Shown here: one piece after another, positions 35,655-47,599 of the stretch
Numbering within the stretch: the stretch's first letter is position 1
Layout: each line of letters opens with the position of its first letter
Assembly: GCA_024449915.1 (NCBI GenBank)
Contig: JAMZAV010001461.1
Location: forward strand, 100,251-164,250
Direction: 5' to 3'
DNA: 64,000 bases
Origin: Sweltsa coloradensis
Taxonomy: Eukaryota; Arthropoda; Insecta; Plecoptera; Chloroperlidae
Translations under genes and position numbers: made by a program
The notes under the pieces: model-generated
Database searches by the model: none
What the model was told of the DNA's origin: nothing
The model's input: only the letters and a program-made list of their open reading frames with translations

Positions 35655-36314
35655 AGGAAGCTTCGCAAACGCTTTTTCAGGCGCGTTGTTGGATGAGCGT
35701 AATTGGTGCATTGATCATGTGTTACGCAGATTTTCTGTTGTTCTGTGCAAAAATCATTACAATCGGGTAAAGCATGTAGGTGTTATATGTCGAAGAAATT
35801 TTTTTTAGCGAAAAAAAGCGTAAAATTGCGAGTATCGGTTTAGCCGGAATCGTGTTTACAAACACACAAAAATACAAACAAGAAAAACAAGAAAAACGAA
35901 AAAAAAATGCGATTTTCATGTGAAATAATTTTTCGATTGCGCTAAAAAACGTGGCAGTTCTAAGTCCAGAGATTTTGAAGGCCTCCAGAAAATTTTATCG
36001 AGATTGGAGTATCGGTTTAGCCGGAATCGTATTAACAAACACACAAAAATACCAACAGAAAAAAAACAAGAAAAACGAAGAAATTCGTAAAATTGCAATT
36101 TTCATGAGAAATAATTTTTCGATTGCACTCAAAAAGGTAGCAATTCTAAGTTCAGAGATTTCGAAGGCCTCCAGAAACTTTAATCGGAATTGGTGTATCG
36201 GTTTAGCCGGAATCGTGTTAACAAACACACAAAATAATAATTTAAAAAAACATTCCGGATTTTTCTCTCTAGTGTAGTAGAATGGAATATTCGCTTCGCT
36301 CGCTACGCTCATCC
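35655..36314 (+). mobile_element. GGATGAGCGTA-ended repeat, copy A
   Basis: The left end is CTAGGAAGCTTCGCAAACGC followed by GGCGCGTTGTTGGATGAGCG. The right end is CGCTTCGCTCGCTACGCTC then ATCC. TTGGATGAGCGTA thus occurs inverted at both sides (35689 region and 36302-36314). Inside, a ~180-bp subrepeat marked by TATCGGTTTAGCCGGAATCG occurs three times (near 35830, 36010 and 36197). The open frames here (up to 112 codons) follow the subrepeat and are Lys/Asn/Phe-rich without known motifs. A nonautonomous DNA transposon is likely; no target-site duplication was found. Confidence 0.75.
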
Positions 36315-36608
36315 AATAATCTGCAAGAATTTGGACTAGGCCTACATATTCTACTGTCCTTACAATTAATTCTCAAAAAACAAATGTTTGATTGTGTTTT
36401 ATTTAATTTTCAATACTAATTGTTATTGTTATTGTAATGACAAATCCTCCAAAATTGATTATTTTATTTATTAATCTCGTTCTTGTTCTACTAGTTTCAA
36501 AATCGATTAATTTAATGTAACGGTTTTTTCTATTTGTTTAATTACTGTCTGAAAATCCTATGATTCTGGAACTAAGCTTAGACTGAAAACAACACATATA
36601 ATATATTA

Positions 36609-37062
36609 CTAGGAAGCTTCGCAAACGCTTTAACAGGCGCGTTGTTGGATGAGCGTAATTTTTTAAAAACGAAAAATAGCGTAAAATTGCGATTTTCATG
36701 AGAAATAATTTTTCGATTACGCTCAAATTTCACAAGAATATATTAATTCATAAAATTAAGGTTCTGTGACAAAATCATTACAATCGAATAAAGCATGTTG
36801 GTGTTATTGGTCGAAGATTTTTTGTAAAAAAATCGAAAAAATCGTAAAATTGCGATTTTTATGAGAAATAATTTTTCGATTGCGCTCAAAAACGTGGCAG
36901 TTCTAAGTTCAGAGATTTCGAAGGCCTCCAGAAAATTTCATCGCAATTGGAGTATCGGTTTAGCCAGAATCGTGTTAACAAACAGCAAAAAAAAAAAAAC
37001 AGTCCGGATTTTTTTCTCCAGTGTAGTGAAATGGAATCGTTGCTTCGCTCGCTACGCTCATC
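36609..37062 (+). mobile_element. GGATGAGCGTA-ended repeat, copy B
   Basis: It has the same left end (CTAGGAAGCTTCGCAAACGC) and right end (TTGCTTCGCTCGCTACGCTC) as copy A, in the same orientation, but only one internal subrepeat (near 36953). It includes CACAAGAATATATTAATTCA, which is also found inverted inside the hAT element at 62.4-63.7 kb. The 295-bp interval between copies A and B is anonymous. Confidence 0.75.
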
Positions 37063-37543
37063 AATTTTTTAAAAAATGTGTAGTTATACGTGCTACTGGA
37101 CATATCAACGTAATTGGACAACGTCTTCGAAGATTTCATGTACAGTATTTCCTTATTTCACTGACCTACTCCCACATTTTGTGGCCGCGCTGTCAACGAA
37201 CGAAATCTTTCACTGAATGGTGGTTATAACTGTTGTACCCTTGTCATATTTGGTGAATGTATTTCAACTCAAACTAATTCCATCAACAATAAAACGGATC
37301 TCGAATAATCTTGACGTGTGACATGGTAGGTCATAAAACATATGCTTTGAATCTGACACATGTGGCAGTTGACAGCCGTTATTGGTTGTGTGAATCATAT
37401 TAATTATAACGTATATGATACATCTTTCATTTCAGTTTGGCTATTATTAAGTTAGCCCTTGGCAATGACGTGCGATTTGTACTGGGAAAGGTGTGTTCAC
37501 GAATAATATGGAACGGACGGAATTGATAGAATTATAAGCATGA

Positions 37544-37893
37544 ACCAAAAACAGTGTGTGATTTTTTTGTTTTAAATCTGATTTATTTGATTAAAATCAA
37601 CTTTTTGATTTAAATCAGATTTGTTTTGATTTAAATCAGATTTTTATTGATTTAAATCAACAAAATCAGTGTGTCAAAACTTGTCAAGTTGATGAGCGGA
37701 TAAAATAACTTTCACAAGCGTTTCAGAATATATAATTAAAAATTTAGGAAAACCGCCTAAATCAGTTAGAACGCTTGTGTTTGTTGCTCAAAATTAAGAA
37801 AAAGTGCATTTGATTTAAAATCAATGATTTTTATTAAATACATAATTTGATTTAAATCTGATTGATTTAAATCAAAAACACCCTGCCCAAAAA
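37544..37893. mobile_element. hAT-type MITE, copy 1, with 8-bp flanking duplication
   Basis: The element spans 37552-37885 (334 bp). Its ends are CAGTGTGTGATTTTTTT and, inverted, CAGGGTGTTTTTGATTT, both opening CAG as in hAT transposons. The flanks ACCAAAAA (37544-37551) and CCCAAAAA (37886-37893) match at seven of eight bases, fitting an 8-bp target duplication. The interior is dominated by the self-complementary word GATTTAAATC in many copies, plus a unique middle. There is no coding capacity. The same family lies inverted at 49.95-50.30 kb. Confidence 0.78.
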
Positions 37894-38810
37894 TATTAAA
37901 TCCGACCCATTTTAGTGTTACAATGTACCCTACATGGTATGTTTATTAAATGTTTGTCCTTTTATCATTTTTGGCACGCGCTTTTTGTCTGTCATCACTG
38001 CCATTCATTCGTCGTGCCAGTAAAAAGTTTTGCAGTAATTGTACCATTGTAATCGTCATGAAAAAGTAGAATAATTATTGAGATTTTATGATTGTGCTAA
38101 ATGTTAATTAAAAATGATTAATTTTGATTACTTAACATTTGTTTAGTCCTTGCAATGCTGCATGTAGCTAGGCTATTCAAGACTAGTGAGATTTATTGCA
38201 GTGTTCAAATTTGGACACCAAATGCCAGCCTCAATGGTTCTCGACGCAGACATATTGGACATTAAGAAGAGTAAAAATAACCTCTAGAGATTCTGGCTGG
38301 AGCTGTACACTCGCAACAAAATATAAGGGCGCCCTTACTTAATGTTTTTTGAATAATTTTCAAATCTTTACGGTCCATTTTATTTCGTTTGGTGTGTTTT
38401 TAAACCCCCTTTTTCAATATTGAAGTTCGTTTGAAGTTCGTTTAAGACGATGCAGATTAAATGTCGCTAATTTGTTTTGCCCAGGCTGCGTTTTCTAATC
38501 GTGTTAGTTGTGAGTGGGATGGCTTGCACATCTTCCTTCCCCTCGGTTCATTCCGGCCTATTAGCATGACTGGGCTTAACGCCGTCGACGAACGATTTAG
38601 GGGCCCAACACCACGTGCGTATGCCTCTTAAAACTGTCGTCGCCCTGCTGCCGTTTTACGAAATTATTTTTAAAGTTTGTTGACAAAACAGGAGAGTTTA
38701 GGACATGTTTGTGATTCATCCGTCAGTTTTGAGAAGTGATATACATTTGGATTTATAAATACGTGTTTTAGAATTTGATCACGTAGAACATATACTTATA
38801 GAACTTTAGC

Positions 38811-39078
38811 CAGAGGCGTAAATTTGTGGTAAAAGTTTTTTTTTTAAATTTGAAATGTAACTTTTGTGTTGTATTTTGTTCTATCTTTGTAAATTTTGTG
38901 TATAGGATCTTGCAAAGGGCTTGTGGTCTCACTCTCATCAAAGTAGTTTTTAGAATTCGGAGGCAGATATTGTGGGAAATTAAAATGATCGTTTTAAATT
39001 TGCTGTGTCCAAAAGCGATGATTTTGTGGTGAGAGTTTATCCAAAATTTGTTTTTTTACCTTAAATTCATGCCTCCTG
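38811..39078. mobile_element. Candidate hAT-type TIR element, 268 bp
   Basis: The left end CAGAGGCGTAAATTTGTGG and the inverted right end CAGGAGGCATGAATTTAAGG align over about 28 bp with gaps, and both continue GGTAAAA. CAGAGGCG is a common hAT-type terminus and also begins the element at 62449. No matching 8-bp flanks are seen (ACTTTAGC versus AGTATATT), so the boundary or the age is uncertain. The interior is A/T-rich and non-coding. Confidence 0.5.
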
Positions 39079-39079
39079 A

Positions 39080-40005
39080 GTATATTGTTTAGAAGTATCT
39101 TTAAACTCGAACGCGTAACGCTTTGAATTTTACTTTATGAAGTTTTATGTGCCTCTCTGTTAAATGGTAACGCTGTATTTGTTGGGAAACTGAGACATTT
39201 ATATTAATTAAAAGTAGTACATATAGCAATTTATACTGAAAACAGTCAATAACAAAGCCTAAAGAGAGAGAGAGACGAAGGTTTGTGAACATGCACAAGG
39301 CATATAATAAAGTATTCTATATAGCGTTGCCTGTAACCGTGATTGTTCGCATGTGCTTCAGAAAGTAGTTACATTTATTTTCATCTATTTTAAGTGTGCA
39401 CAAGATATTATTATACGCACGGTTATATTCTTTCTTCTCCGATAACCGATTTCATATAGTTATTTGTTCAGGGGTTTTTAACAACGGTTTAATTTAAAAT
39501 CATAATTAGAAAACTGTTCTTGACTTACTTAATGAAACCTCTATAAGTACATATCTACTCAATTCCTATTATTATTTAATTACATTTTCTTTATATTTAT
39601 TAATAAAACTATAATGTTACTTGTACGAGACACTAAACTAATATTATTACTAAGTGGTCAAATTTGTAGGTCTATTGTTTAAAATACATCGTATAGATGT
39701 AGTTTTATATGTAAATATTATAATTGCAGAAGAAAATCATAGCGGCTAGCTAAAAAGTACGGAAGACGTACAGACCTGAAAACATAAGTATGCCCATTCA
39801 TTCTCCTGTTTTACCTTTTCCTGCATGGTGTTTCCTATTTCCTCCGTACTCAGTATTCGCACGGAGTTTTAATCATGTCCGCTTGATACTCTAGGGTTGA
39901 CGTCTCCTCCTTACATCGCCTCTTGGTTGAGTTTGTATACTGGAGTCGTGCAACATTTGGCCACATGATAATATTTCAGGTTTAATGTATTGCAGGAGGA
40001 GGATT
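39080..40005. other. Anonymous DNA, no gene recognised
   Basis: Nothing supportable. A short GA run lies at about 39264-39275. Confidence 0.5.
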
Positions 40006-40010
40006 TATAT

Positions 40011-40037
40011 CCCCACCCCCCACCCCCACCCCCCCCA
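40011..40037 (-). other. C-rich tract, G-quadruplex motif on minus strand
   Basis: Four or more runs of four to eight C are separated by single A residues. On the minus strand this is a strong G-quadruplex candidate, on the plus strand an i-motif candidate. Confidence 0.75.
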
Positions 40038-40470
40038 AGTCATCCTCCTGTCCAGGGTCGCATGGTCGCGAACCCATCCGTCTTTTAACATGCCACAGTT
40101 TGTCTCGACTGTCAAGATCCGAACATACTTTATTAAATACAACTAGGATATCCAAAAAGTGGATTTTTTTGGAAGTATGAAGTTGATCGTGCAGGGAGCT
40201 AGAGGGGACGGGGCCCGCGGATGTCGTAGAGTTCGGAGCACGAGAGTATACAAACTCTGTCAGTGTCAACGTGTTCCGGCGAACCGCATTTATCTATCTT
40301 TACGAAGAAAGCTTTACAGTGTAATGTAAAACATTTTATGTACCTTACACGTTTTACTTTTTAGCTTTAATGAAAAGCTAGCTGTGTCGCAGCGTCGTCT
40401 CTTTATTGATGTTATTCAAAAGAAGAATTCTTTACGTATCAATAAAATTTGTTTTATTTTTTTCTTCCAG

Positions 40471-40558
40471 GAGCGCCTTTCCTAAACTATTTGGTCAGTT
40501 CATAGAATCGTGCGTTCTGCTGGAAACTACAGGCAGCCATTTTTGCAACGATACCCAG
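40471..40558 (+). CDS. Candidate internal exon (doubtful)
   Basis: A strong acceptor with a long pyrimidine tract (TTTTATTTTTTTCTTCCAG) is followed by 88 bases and a donor (ACCCAG/GTATGA). One frame is open: a leftover base and 29 codons starting SAFPKLFGQFIESC and ending SHFCNDTQ. Both splice sites are better than average for this window. The start phase fits the candidate exon at 21482-21530. The peptide is not recognised. Chance remains a serious explanation, since roughly one in four such frames stays open. Confidence 0.22.
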
Positions 40559-40559
40559 G

Positions 40560-42030
40560 TATGACTACAACTTTAACTGTGCATTATTTTATCTTTATTT
40601 TGAAGAATACTAGAGGGAATAAAGTTGTTATTGAACAAAATTAGTTTTATAAATTGAGCCGCGCGAGTAAATTTTCCATCAAAGAAGTAACATGATGAAA
40701 TACAGAACGGAACGAAAAACAGTAATTACGTTAGACGCAATTTCAAATGTATAAAAAACAAACATGTTTTTAATTTTATATATGTGGTCAATTTCCGTCT
40801 GGGATGTAAAAGAAGATGGCATAGTTTACGTTCTGAATGAAAAACAATATTGGACTAGCAAAAGACAAAACAAAATCAAAATGCAAATCGGTATCATAAT
40901 AACAACGCATTTGGGTGAAATATCCAATAAACCGAAATATTTACTGCCGTTATTAATGTTTTTGCTGGTTGGATTTGGAAGTTGTGATTGCCATGGCGGT
41001 GGAGTGGTGGAGTAGGTGGAATGGGTAGCTCGCTCGCGGTGCATATAAATCAAGACCTAATAAGCGTAATAACCAATGTTTACCGTGTTACTAACACTTT
41101 CGGAAGGAATATATATTGTTTTCTCCCAGCGATACATTCAGATTGCGAAACCATTTTCTTGCCGGTTACTAACAAAAATGAAAACAGAGGATATCTGGAA
41201 AGTTTTTCCTCGAGATTTAAAGTCTCGATCATTGGCCTCGTAATGCTGCGGAGAGAAAAGCAAGATTTTCACGCGATGGTTTCACGTTTCATTTCCAAAG
41301 CGAGGAAATAATCACAGATATACATGAAAACGAGTTTCACGGAAAACTGAGGAGCTAAGAAATGTAAAAGTCGTTTAGGACAAAGAAACCGAAAGTTAGT
41401 TTAGACAATTTAAACTTTTTCTTTTCGATTCTTATTTCGAATTCATTTTGAAACGATGAAACTAGGATTACGAACGTTCTGCCGTAATCCACTATTATTT
41501 TTAACTTATGTTTATTCTATTTCCATCCCCTCTTACTATTTGTTGTTTTAAACCCGTCTGCCCCAAGACAAATAAAACTTTTCTACGTCTTTCTTGTCAC
41601 ATCGACACATTTGTTAAGAGTTTTTGTAGCGTGTTATGTGATATTCTCGGCAAGCATTTAAACTGCGCGCAGTTACCATAGGGTGTTAAAATATTGAATT
41701 TACAAGCGTGTGGGGTAGCAGAGCAATCGTGGCCACATGATAAATCATGGGAAGTGTAATAAACTGCCCTGCATAAATGTATCTATCGAGTTTAACTCGG
41801 ATAACTAATGTTAGCTTGGGGCAAAACATATTTTCAATATTCGACACATTATCCCAGAAGTGATTTTCATATTTCGAATATTATTGAAAAATGTCATTTT
41901 GGGGTAGGGGCCTATTGAGAGATGTAGGGAGCATTGTGATCGGAGATTGAAATGTGTTGGCCTGCACCAACGAAGCTATTCTCAAACTGTTGAAGGAGGC
42001 TCTAGGAGAAGGAGAAACCGTAGCTTTAAG
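40560..42030. other. Anonymous DNA, no gene recognised
   Basis: Frames of 83 and 107 codons at 40764-41015 and 40988-41311 overlap each other and show no motif. No other feature is supportable. Confidence 0.5.
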
Positions 42031-42035
42031 TTATC

Positions 42036-42120
42036 ACGGGCTTCTGGTTAACCGCGTCTCTACGAGCTAACTTTCGTTTTTAACTAAACGTAGTTCTTGT
42101 TCGAATCTCACCGTCTTGTA
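42036..42120 (+). mobile_element. Possible tRNA-derived SINE head
   Basis: A B-box-like GTTCGAATCTC begins at 42099. The A-box-like TCTGGTTAACCGCG near 42043 lies upstream at a somewhat stretched distance. No full tRNA fold is evident. Confidence 0.35.
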
Positions 42121-42124
42121 AGAA

Positions 42125-43550
42125 AGAATGTAAGCAAGAAGAACAAAGCAAGGCACTCTATCTGTGTAAGGTAGAGGCATCTGATTCTTGAAAACAAAAG
42201 AAAACACTTTCGAGTTCTTCTTTTTCTAATCATCTTCACAAACAATTCATATTTCGATTTATTCCTTATCGAACTTTTTATCATATTCGCCATTTAAATT
42301 GTTGGTTCATATGACACAGTAGTTATGTAGAATCCAATATATTCCCAACATATACTAGAATCATCCATGGGTTTTATTTACAGCAGTTAGTGTTGAGATA
42401 TATTGACCAATATATTATAATTTTTATAAATCTCAACGGTTGCATTTAATTACCTACAACTAGTATCACAATCAGTTATCATTCAATACATATTATCCAC
42501 ATATTGTATAGTATACGTAATTACAACATTTGTATTTGTTTTGTGTTTTAAGATACGGTCGAAAATCCTATAAAATCCGCTGCATTATAGCTCTCTCTGC
42601 ATTTAACAATGGTGGAACATAATATTGACTGTGGTTCACTATACTCTGTGTTTTGAAATAGTACTCTTGACTTAGGCCTAATGCAATGACTAGCCACCCA
42701 CAAGAGCTAGGCGCATTGCTCTATAGTAAAAACTACACAGGAAGTGAATATAAGCTCAAGTTTTCCTGCAGCTTTTGTCGCGACACAAGTTTTCAAACTT
42801 GTTGACTATGTACACGTATGATAAAAGAAATAAATGAACAAAACTACTGATCTTGTAGAGAAGCATGGGTTGATATTGTGTTGTGCATAATGTACAGCAT
42901 CTCAAGTCGAGAATCTTGCAAAACTCTTTGCACATAACTTGCTCTCGATACGAGCGTGGTACATTTACTGTTTGTGGCACCTATGCTCGGGACTTACGTA
43001 AAATAATAATGGTTTTAGCTTGTAGTATCCTTGTTGAAATGTTTGTTTTTAAAATTGATCTAATTCCAGTTGTTGAAATGTTTTACCATTTGTTAAATAA
43101 ATATTTAAGATATTTGTAAAATAAATATTTTAACACTGAAAGACTTAACAAGGACTATTATGCTTTCACAGTTTTATTGTGTCAATTGTACGCCATCTTA
43201 AAGAAAGTATTGGCATTAGTTATTTCAAAATAACGGTGCTAATTAGTAATTACACACCATAACAATAAGATGTTTTACACTTTACGTTTTTCTTGAGAAA
43301 TTGTTTACTGCACGCTGCAAGGCTCAGATAGTTCAAGTTCAAGATGTAAAATTATAACATTCCTCCCGCTTATTTACATAGGTTTTGTATAATTATTTGT
43401 GATTTGCAAGTTTCTGCTTTCATCAGCGAGATCTCAAAAAGAAAATCATACTAATCGTAGCTTATAACATAATACATCCCCACACACGAAGACAATTATA
43501 CTATATTATATTATATTATAATAGACTTCGAAATTGAGAGATTACCGAAC
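42125..43550. other. Anonymous DNA; short TATTA repeat
   Basis: No gene is recognised. A TATTA-type repeat lies at 43501-43521, just before dispersed repeat copy 3. Confidence 0.5.
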
Positions 43551-43554
43551 ATTG

Positions 43555-43790
43555 TTAGGAAGCGAAGATCCCCTATACGCATTACTTTTCTGTCGGTCCG
43601 TCCGTCTGTGTGTGTGTCACGTCTCACGACAAAACCAAACACGGCCTTCGATTGGCATGCTTTATTGTTGACATTTCCCTTGAACAAGGATGATATCGAT
43701 ACGGAATGTATTTGATGGCCCTGAGGATCCGAGGACGGGGCTAATCACATCGTAAGGGAAGATTCTCGAATACCCGGCACCTCCACCAAA
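43555..43790. mobile_element. Dispersed ~230-bp repeat, copy 3
   Basis: Starts TTAGGAAGCGAAGATCCCC, carries TCTGTCGGTCCGTCCGTCTG, CTTGAACAAGGATGAT and GTCTCACGACAAAACC, and ends ACCCGGCACCTCCACCAAA. It is collinear with the copies at 29.9 and 33.4 kb. Non-coding. Confidence 0.85.
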
Positions 43791-43794
43791 GTGA

Positions 43795-46155
43795 ATTGAA
43801 CTTTTGAACAAATGTTGTAAAATTACAGTAAACATTGTCGCTTATTTTGCTTGTTGAAAATAAACAAAACATACATTTATTTGGATCATTTTGGATTTGG
43901 TCAAAATGTCAAAACAACGTCTATTTTAATTTTGCCATTATATAATGAACGATAGTTTGTTGATAACCTACGTAGCTTATAGGTGAGTCTAAACACTCTA
44001 AATATCCTTGTTGACACCTGTGCTAAGTTCTATATCCGTCAGAGGCTACCTGTTTGCAGGAATAGCTTAGGAATAGTCAGATACAGGTTTGATAAATACT
44101 AAATGTCAACAATATTTATTCATGCATACAAATGATTTATCGTCGTCGTGACAGATAGGCGAAATTAATGAAAATAATTAAGTATTTCTTTCTACACTTG
44201 TAAAATTCACAAAAAAATCTTCGAAATCCTTTTAATCATGTGAGTTGAATGCTTCTGCCAGAACCATAACCAACAGCGAAAGAGGAAACGTCACTTGAGA
44301 CTGAGGGGCTTCTTGTCGCATGTCTCTTACTTCCTTCGGTTGTAAAAACAAAACACTGTGACTAGTGAGTGTTTTGTTCGTGCTCCATTGTGCGAAGCCC
44401 TGATCACAGATGAGTGATAAATGCATGCTAAGCTGCGAGAAGTTAAAAGCTCCGAACATCGAACAAAAAGAACAAATGTTGATGGATTATAAAAACCGTT
44501 CAAGTATTTGTGGGATATTTGGTTATAATCTTTCTATATCTGTATTTTTTAACTCGAGAATGGAGCAAGGTAAATTTCGTAAGTATCGCTTTCTGAGAAT
44601 CGTTTTGTGGTCGGGAATTCTTGTTAGCTTTTATTGCACGCTTGTCTTGGGAAGAATGGTATGCGAATATAACGTCTGAAATGAATTATAGGCATGAATG
44701 TCTAAAATTGTGTAAAATGATGGCGAAATGAATCGTTTTATTGTTTTTTGAGTTAAGTTATATTCCGAGACTAAACAAATGAGAATGAAAAAAAAACACC
44801 GGAAAAGGTTGGGTTAAACCAAGATTGAACCCTGTGAGAAGACACTTGAGGGAAGACCTCACATGCGCGAGAATATACGCCATTGATAATCCCAACACAT
44901 GCTCAACTTCAAAGCAGAAGGGTTGGTGCATGCGTAGCCACCCACACGTATCAGCGGGCTATATTCTATCCAATTTATTTTCCTTGCGTTTTTTTTTTTA
45001 CAACTAATAACATTAATATTTGTTTAAATTTTAGTTCCCATGTGGAAGCAATTTCATGGTAGAGTGAACTGCTATTTTTGTATTAAGATTACTTGGGCTG
45101 AGAATAGAATGAAGTGTTTTCAGGCTTAGGGTCTACACAACGATGGTGAGAATTCTACACGTGTTTTGTAACTTTAGTGCGGTGATTAATATATACACAT
45201 GCCCATTTTTGTTTTTATATGTTCCGTATGCCAACATGTTTTATGCACCGTAGCTACTGTCGATACACATATCTGCATGCAGACGTTCTAGAGTGAATAA
45301 CGCCGATTGCTTTCTGACTGTAATGGGGGAAAGACATAAAATATTTCAATAAATTTTTGCTGTTTCACCATAATTATAATTATTCTTATGTGGGTGATAC
45401 GGAATTGTGAAAGGATTATGTGTAACTCTTATATTTTGGCGTTTTCTGTATTCAGACTCCGTCATAATTTCTGCAAAACAAAGAACATTGAAAGTTTAAA
45501 CCGACTTTTAATCCATTTTTTTATCAAAAGTATTTTCTCTGAAGCTTTAACAGTTCCCACGTTGATAATATGCAACTATCACTTGGTGAGGGTTAAAATA
45601 CAATAGATGGATTTTTATGTACATTGGTATATAGCAAATTAATTTGCCTCTGCCCGTGTATAGGGACATCAGCTCTCATAATATACATTACGCTCAGTTG
45701 ACTTGTAATAAACTGACTTTAATTATCAAACAAAATGAAAACAACAAGTTATTAATTTAACTTTCATTAACAAGTATACAATTAAAAAAGTAATTAACAA
45801 TTAACTTTCTGTTTATGAAATATTCACTAAAACATGCCCGCTTGTCGCTAAAATCGAAACAGAAAATTGTCGCTCCTAGATATTTAAACGAACCGATTTG
45901 GTTTGGGGAATACTTCACATAAACAATATTTTCATGGTAATGCTTTCTTGAAATAGCATTGTTTTTAGTACTCTCAATTGCAGTAAAAAATTATTTGCAT
46001 TAATGCAATTAATCTCAAGACAGGGTTATTTAAATTGTTCACATTTTCCTACGTCATCTTCTCGATCTTTAGAAACAACAAGTCTCAATGTTTTTTTTTT
46101 TTTTTTAATCTGCAATAATTATTAATATTACTCAACTACGATATGAAAACCAAAA
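43795..46155. other. Anonymous DNA, no gene recognised
   Basis: Nothing supportable. A frame of 89 codons at 44410-44679 has a possible hydrophobic end (IVLWSGILVSFYCTLVLG) but no homology I can name. A T run lies at 46089-46106. Confidence 0.5.
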
Positions 46156-46159
46156 CGCT

Positions 46160-46262
46160 TAACGTGAATTAACCACGTAATTCCTTACTTACATAGTTAA
46201 CAATATTCGTGCACGTTTCAAGCCGATCTTCAACATCTTCGGAGGCTGTGTCCACCTGCTGA
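46160..46262 (-). mobile_element. Possible Penelope-type tail fragment
   Basis: On the minus strand CCGAAGATGTTGAAGATCGG is followed by CTTGAAACGTGC (46210-46242). This stem-then-GAAACGT arrangement is common near the ends of Penelope-like and related elements and parallels the fold-back at 18.35 kb. There is no coding remnant. The assignment is tentative. Confidence 0.28.
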
Positions 46263-46264
46263 TC

Positions 46265-47515
46265 ATAATGTACACACCACAATCATGATTGATTATTGAC
46301 CACACTTGTGATTAACAAACGGTTGCAGCAACATTGCCGGTAATAATTGGCGACTTCCCGTTTGTACAGAGTAGTGGACAAAGCATTGGTAATCGCGTAC
46401 AGGCGTGATTGCCTCGGGGAGATGGCTTTGCTAAACATGGTGGTACAAGAAAGTTACATCTGGAACAGTGTGCTGGTCAATTTGCAATATAAGTGAATGC
46501 GTTTTAAAGGAAATGTTTACAAACATGTTATATTTTGAACATGAACATTAAAACATCTACAACAGTGTGTGAGTGTGCTAGTGAGTTTACAATCCAAAGG
46601 TTTACAAATATATTTTGACCATAAACCTCACCTTCATAAACAGGATAGTAGATTATTTTTGATTCTTTCGGATGAATGAGTATCCAAAAATAACATTGGC
46701 ATTTGAAAATGAGTAACTTCTATTTAAAAGAAAGCATTTGCATCTATCAAATGTTTTGTGAATCAACAACTTTGAGAAATACTGATTGTAAATAAACGCT
46801 CGAAGATTACTTCAATAATGAAAGTAATTATGTATTGTTGTTTATTTTTGTACAGTGTATTTTATCGTTGGGAGCTGCTATTTCCTGTGAAAACTTAAGC
46901 AAGATAATATGGGGATAACGTGTACGGGAATCAACTTCATATTTAATAAATGTGTTCAATATATCGTTGTGATTCCCAGTGATTATTCACCTACGAAAGT
47001 GAATTCAATTATGAGTGATGAGGCCATTGTCTTGGTAGGCCCCACGTTAATTCATGGGCGTTCCCAGTTATTGTCACCGATCGGTCGTCTGTAAATCATT
47101 CTCTGGAAGGTCTGCGTGCGGTGAAGATTCTTTATGGTTTTAGTCCCTTAAGATTTAGACTTATTATCATGGTATTATTTATTTTTTGCGGCAGTAATAT
47201 ACTCTCATTTGCATTTAAAACGATGAATTTAACATTTTGGATTATCATGTGACCCAGAATGCCTACCCTAAATATTGGCGCGTTTTTATACAGTACTAAA
47301 AAAGTATCAGAAAAAAGGACAGCAATCGTATCAAAAATGCAATTTTGTAAAATTACTAATACAATGTATTTTATTTTAGTAGATAATTTGATATATTTAC
47401 AAAATATTTCTAATACACTCGTGCTTCAATGGCTTGTCTTACAATATACGTTAGTGCCGTCAATCATTTCCTCACATTTTAGAAGGCCTATTTCTTGCCA
47501 AGACCAACATCAAAA
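46265..47515. other. Anonymous DNA, no gene recognised
   Basis: Nothing supportable. The frames present are short and A/T-driven. Confidence 0.5.
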
Positions 47516-47519
47516 TATG

Positions 47520-47594
47520 TTAATATTTAATACAATCCAGAAATTAAAAAATCCATCCCGATCGGGATGGATTTCTGGATTGTATTAATATTAA
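47520..47594. repeat. 75-bp palindrome
   Basis: A right arm of 33 bases (47562-47594, starting TCGGGATGGATTTCTGGATT) pairs with the left arm (47520-47561), with only a bulge of about eight bases (around AATTAAAA) and no loop at the centre CCGATCGG. It is either a minimal fold-back element or, less likely, an assembly fold-back. No flanking duplication is clear. Confidence 0.8.
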
Positions 47595-47599
47595 CAATT

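Noticed and set aside
35470..37229. Frames of 60-122 codons over the GGATGAGCGTA repeats
   Set aside because: Present on both strands, built from internal subrepeats, rich in Lys/Asn/Phe, with no motif; best seen as by-products.
37436..37490. Plus-strand mini-exon (LAIIKLALGN) after a good acceptor TTTCATTTCAG
   Set aside because: The donor AAG/GTGTGT is weak, the segment is only 55 bases, and its phase does not fit the other plus-strand candidates.
39982..40269. 95-codon minus-strand frame with KKIHFLDILVVF resembling a Penelope LPFLDxLV motif
   Set aside because: Only a few residues agree, the rest lacks reverse-transcriptase motifs, and the end is translation of the C-rich repeat.
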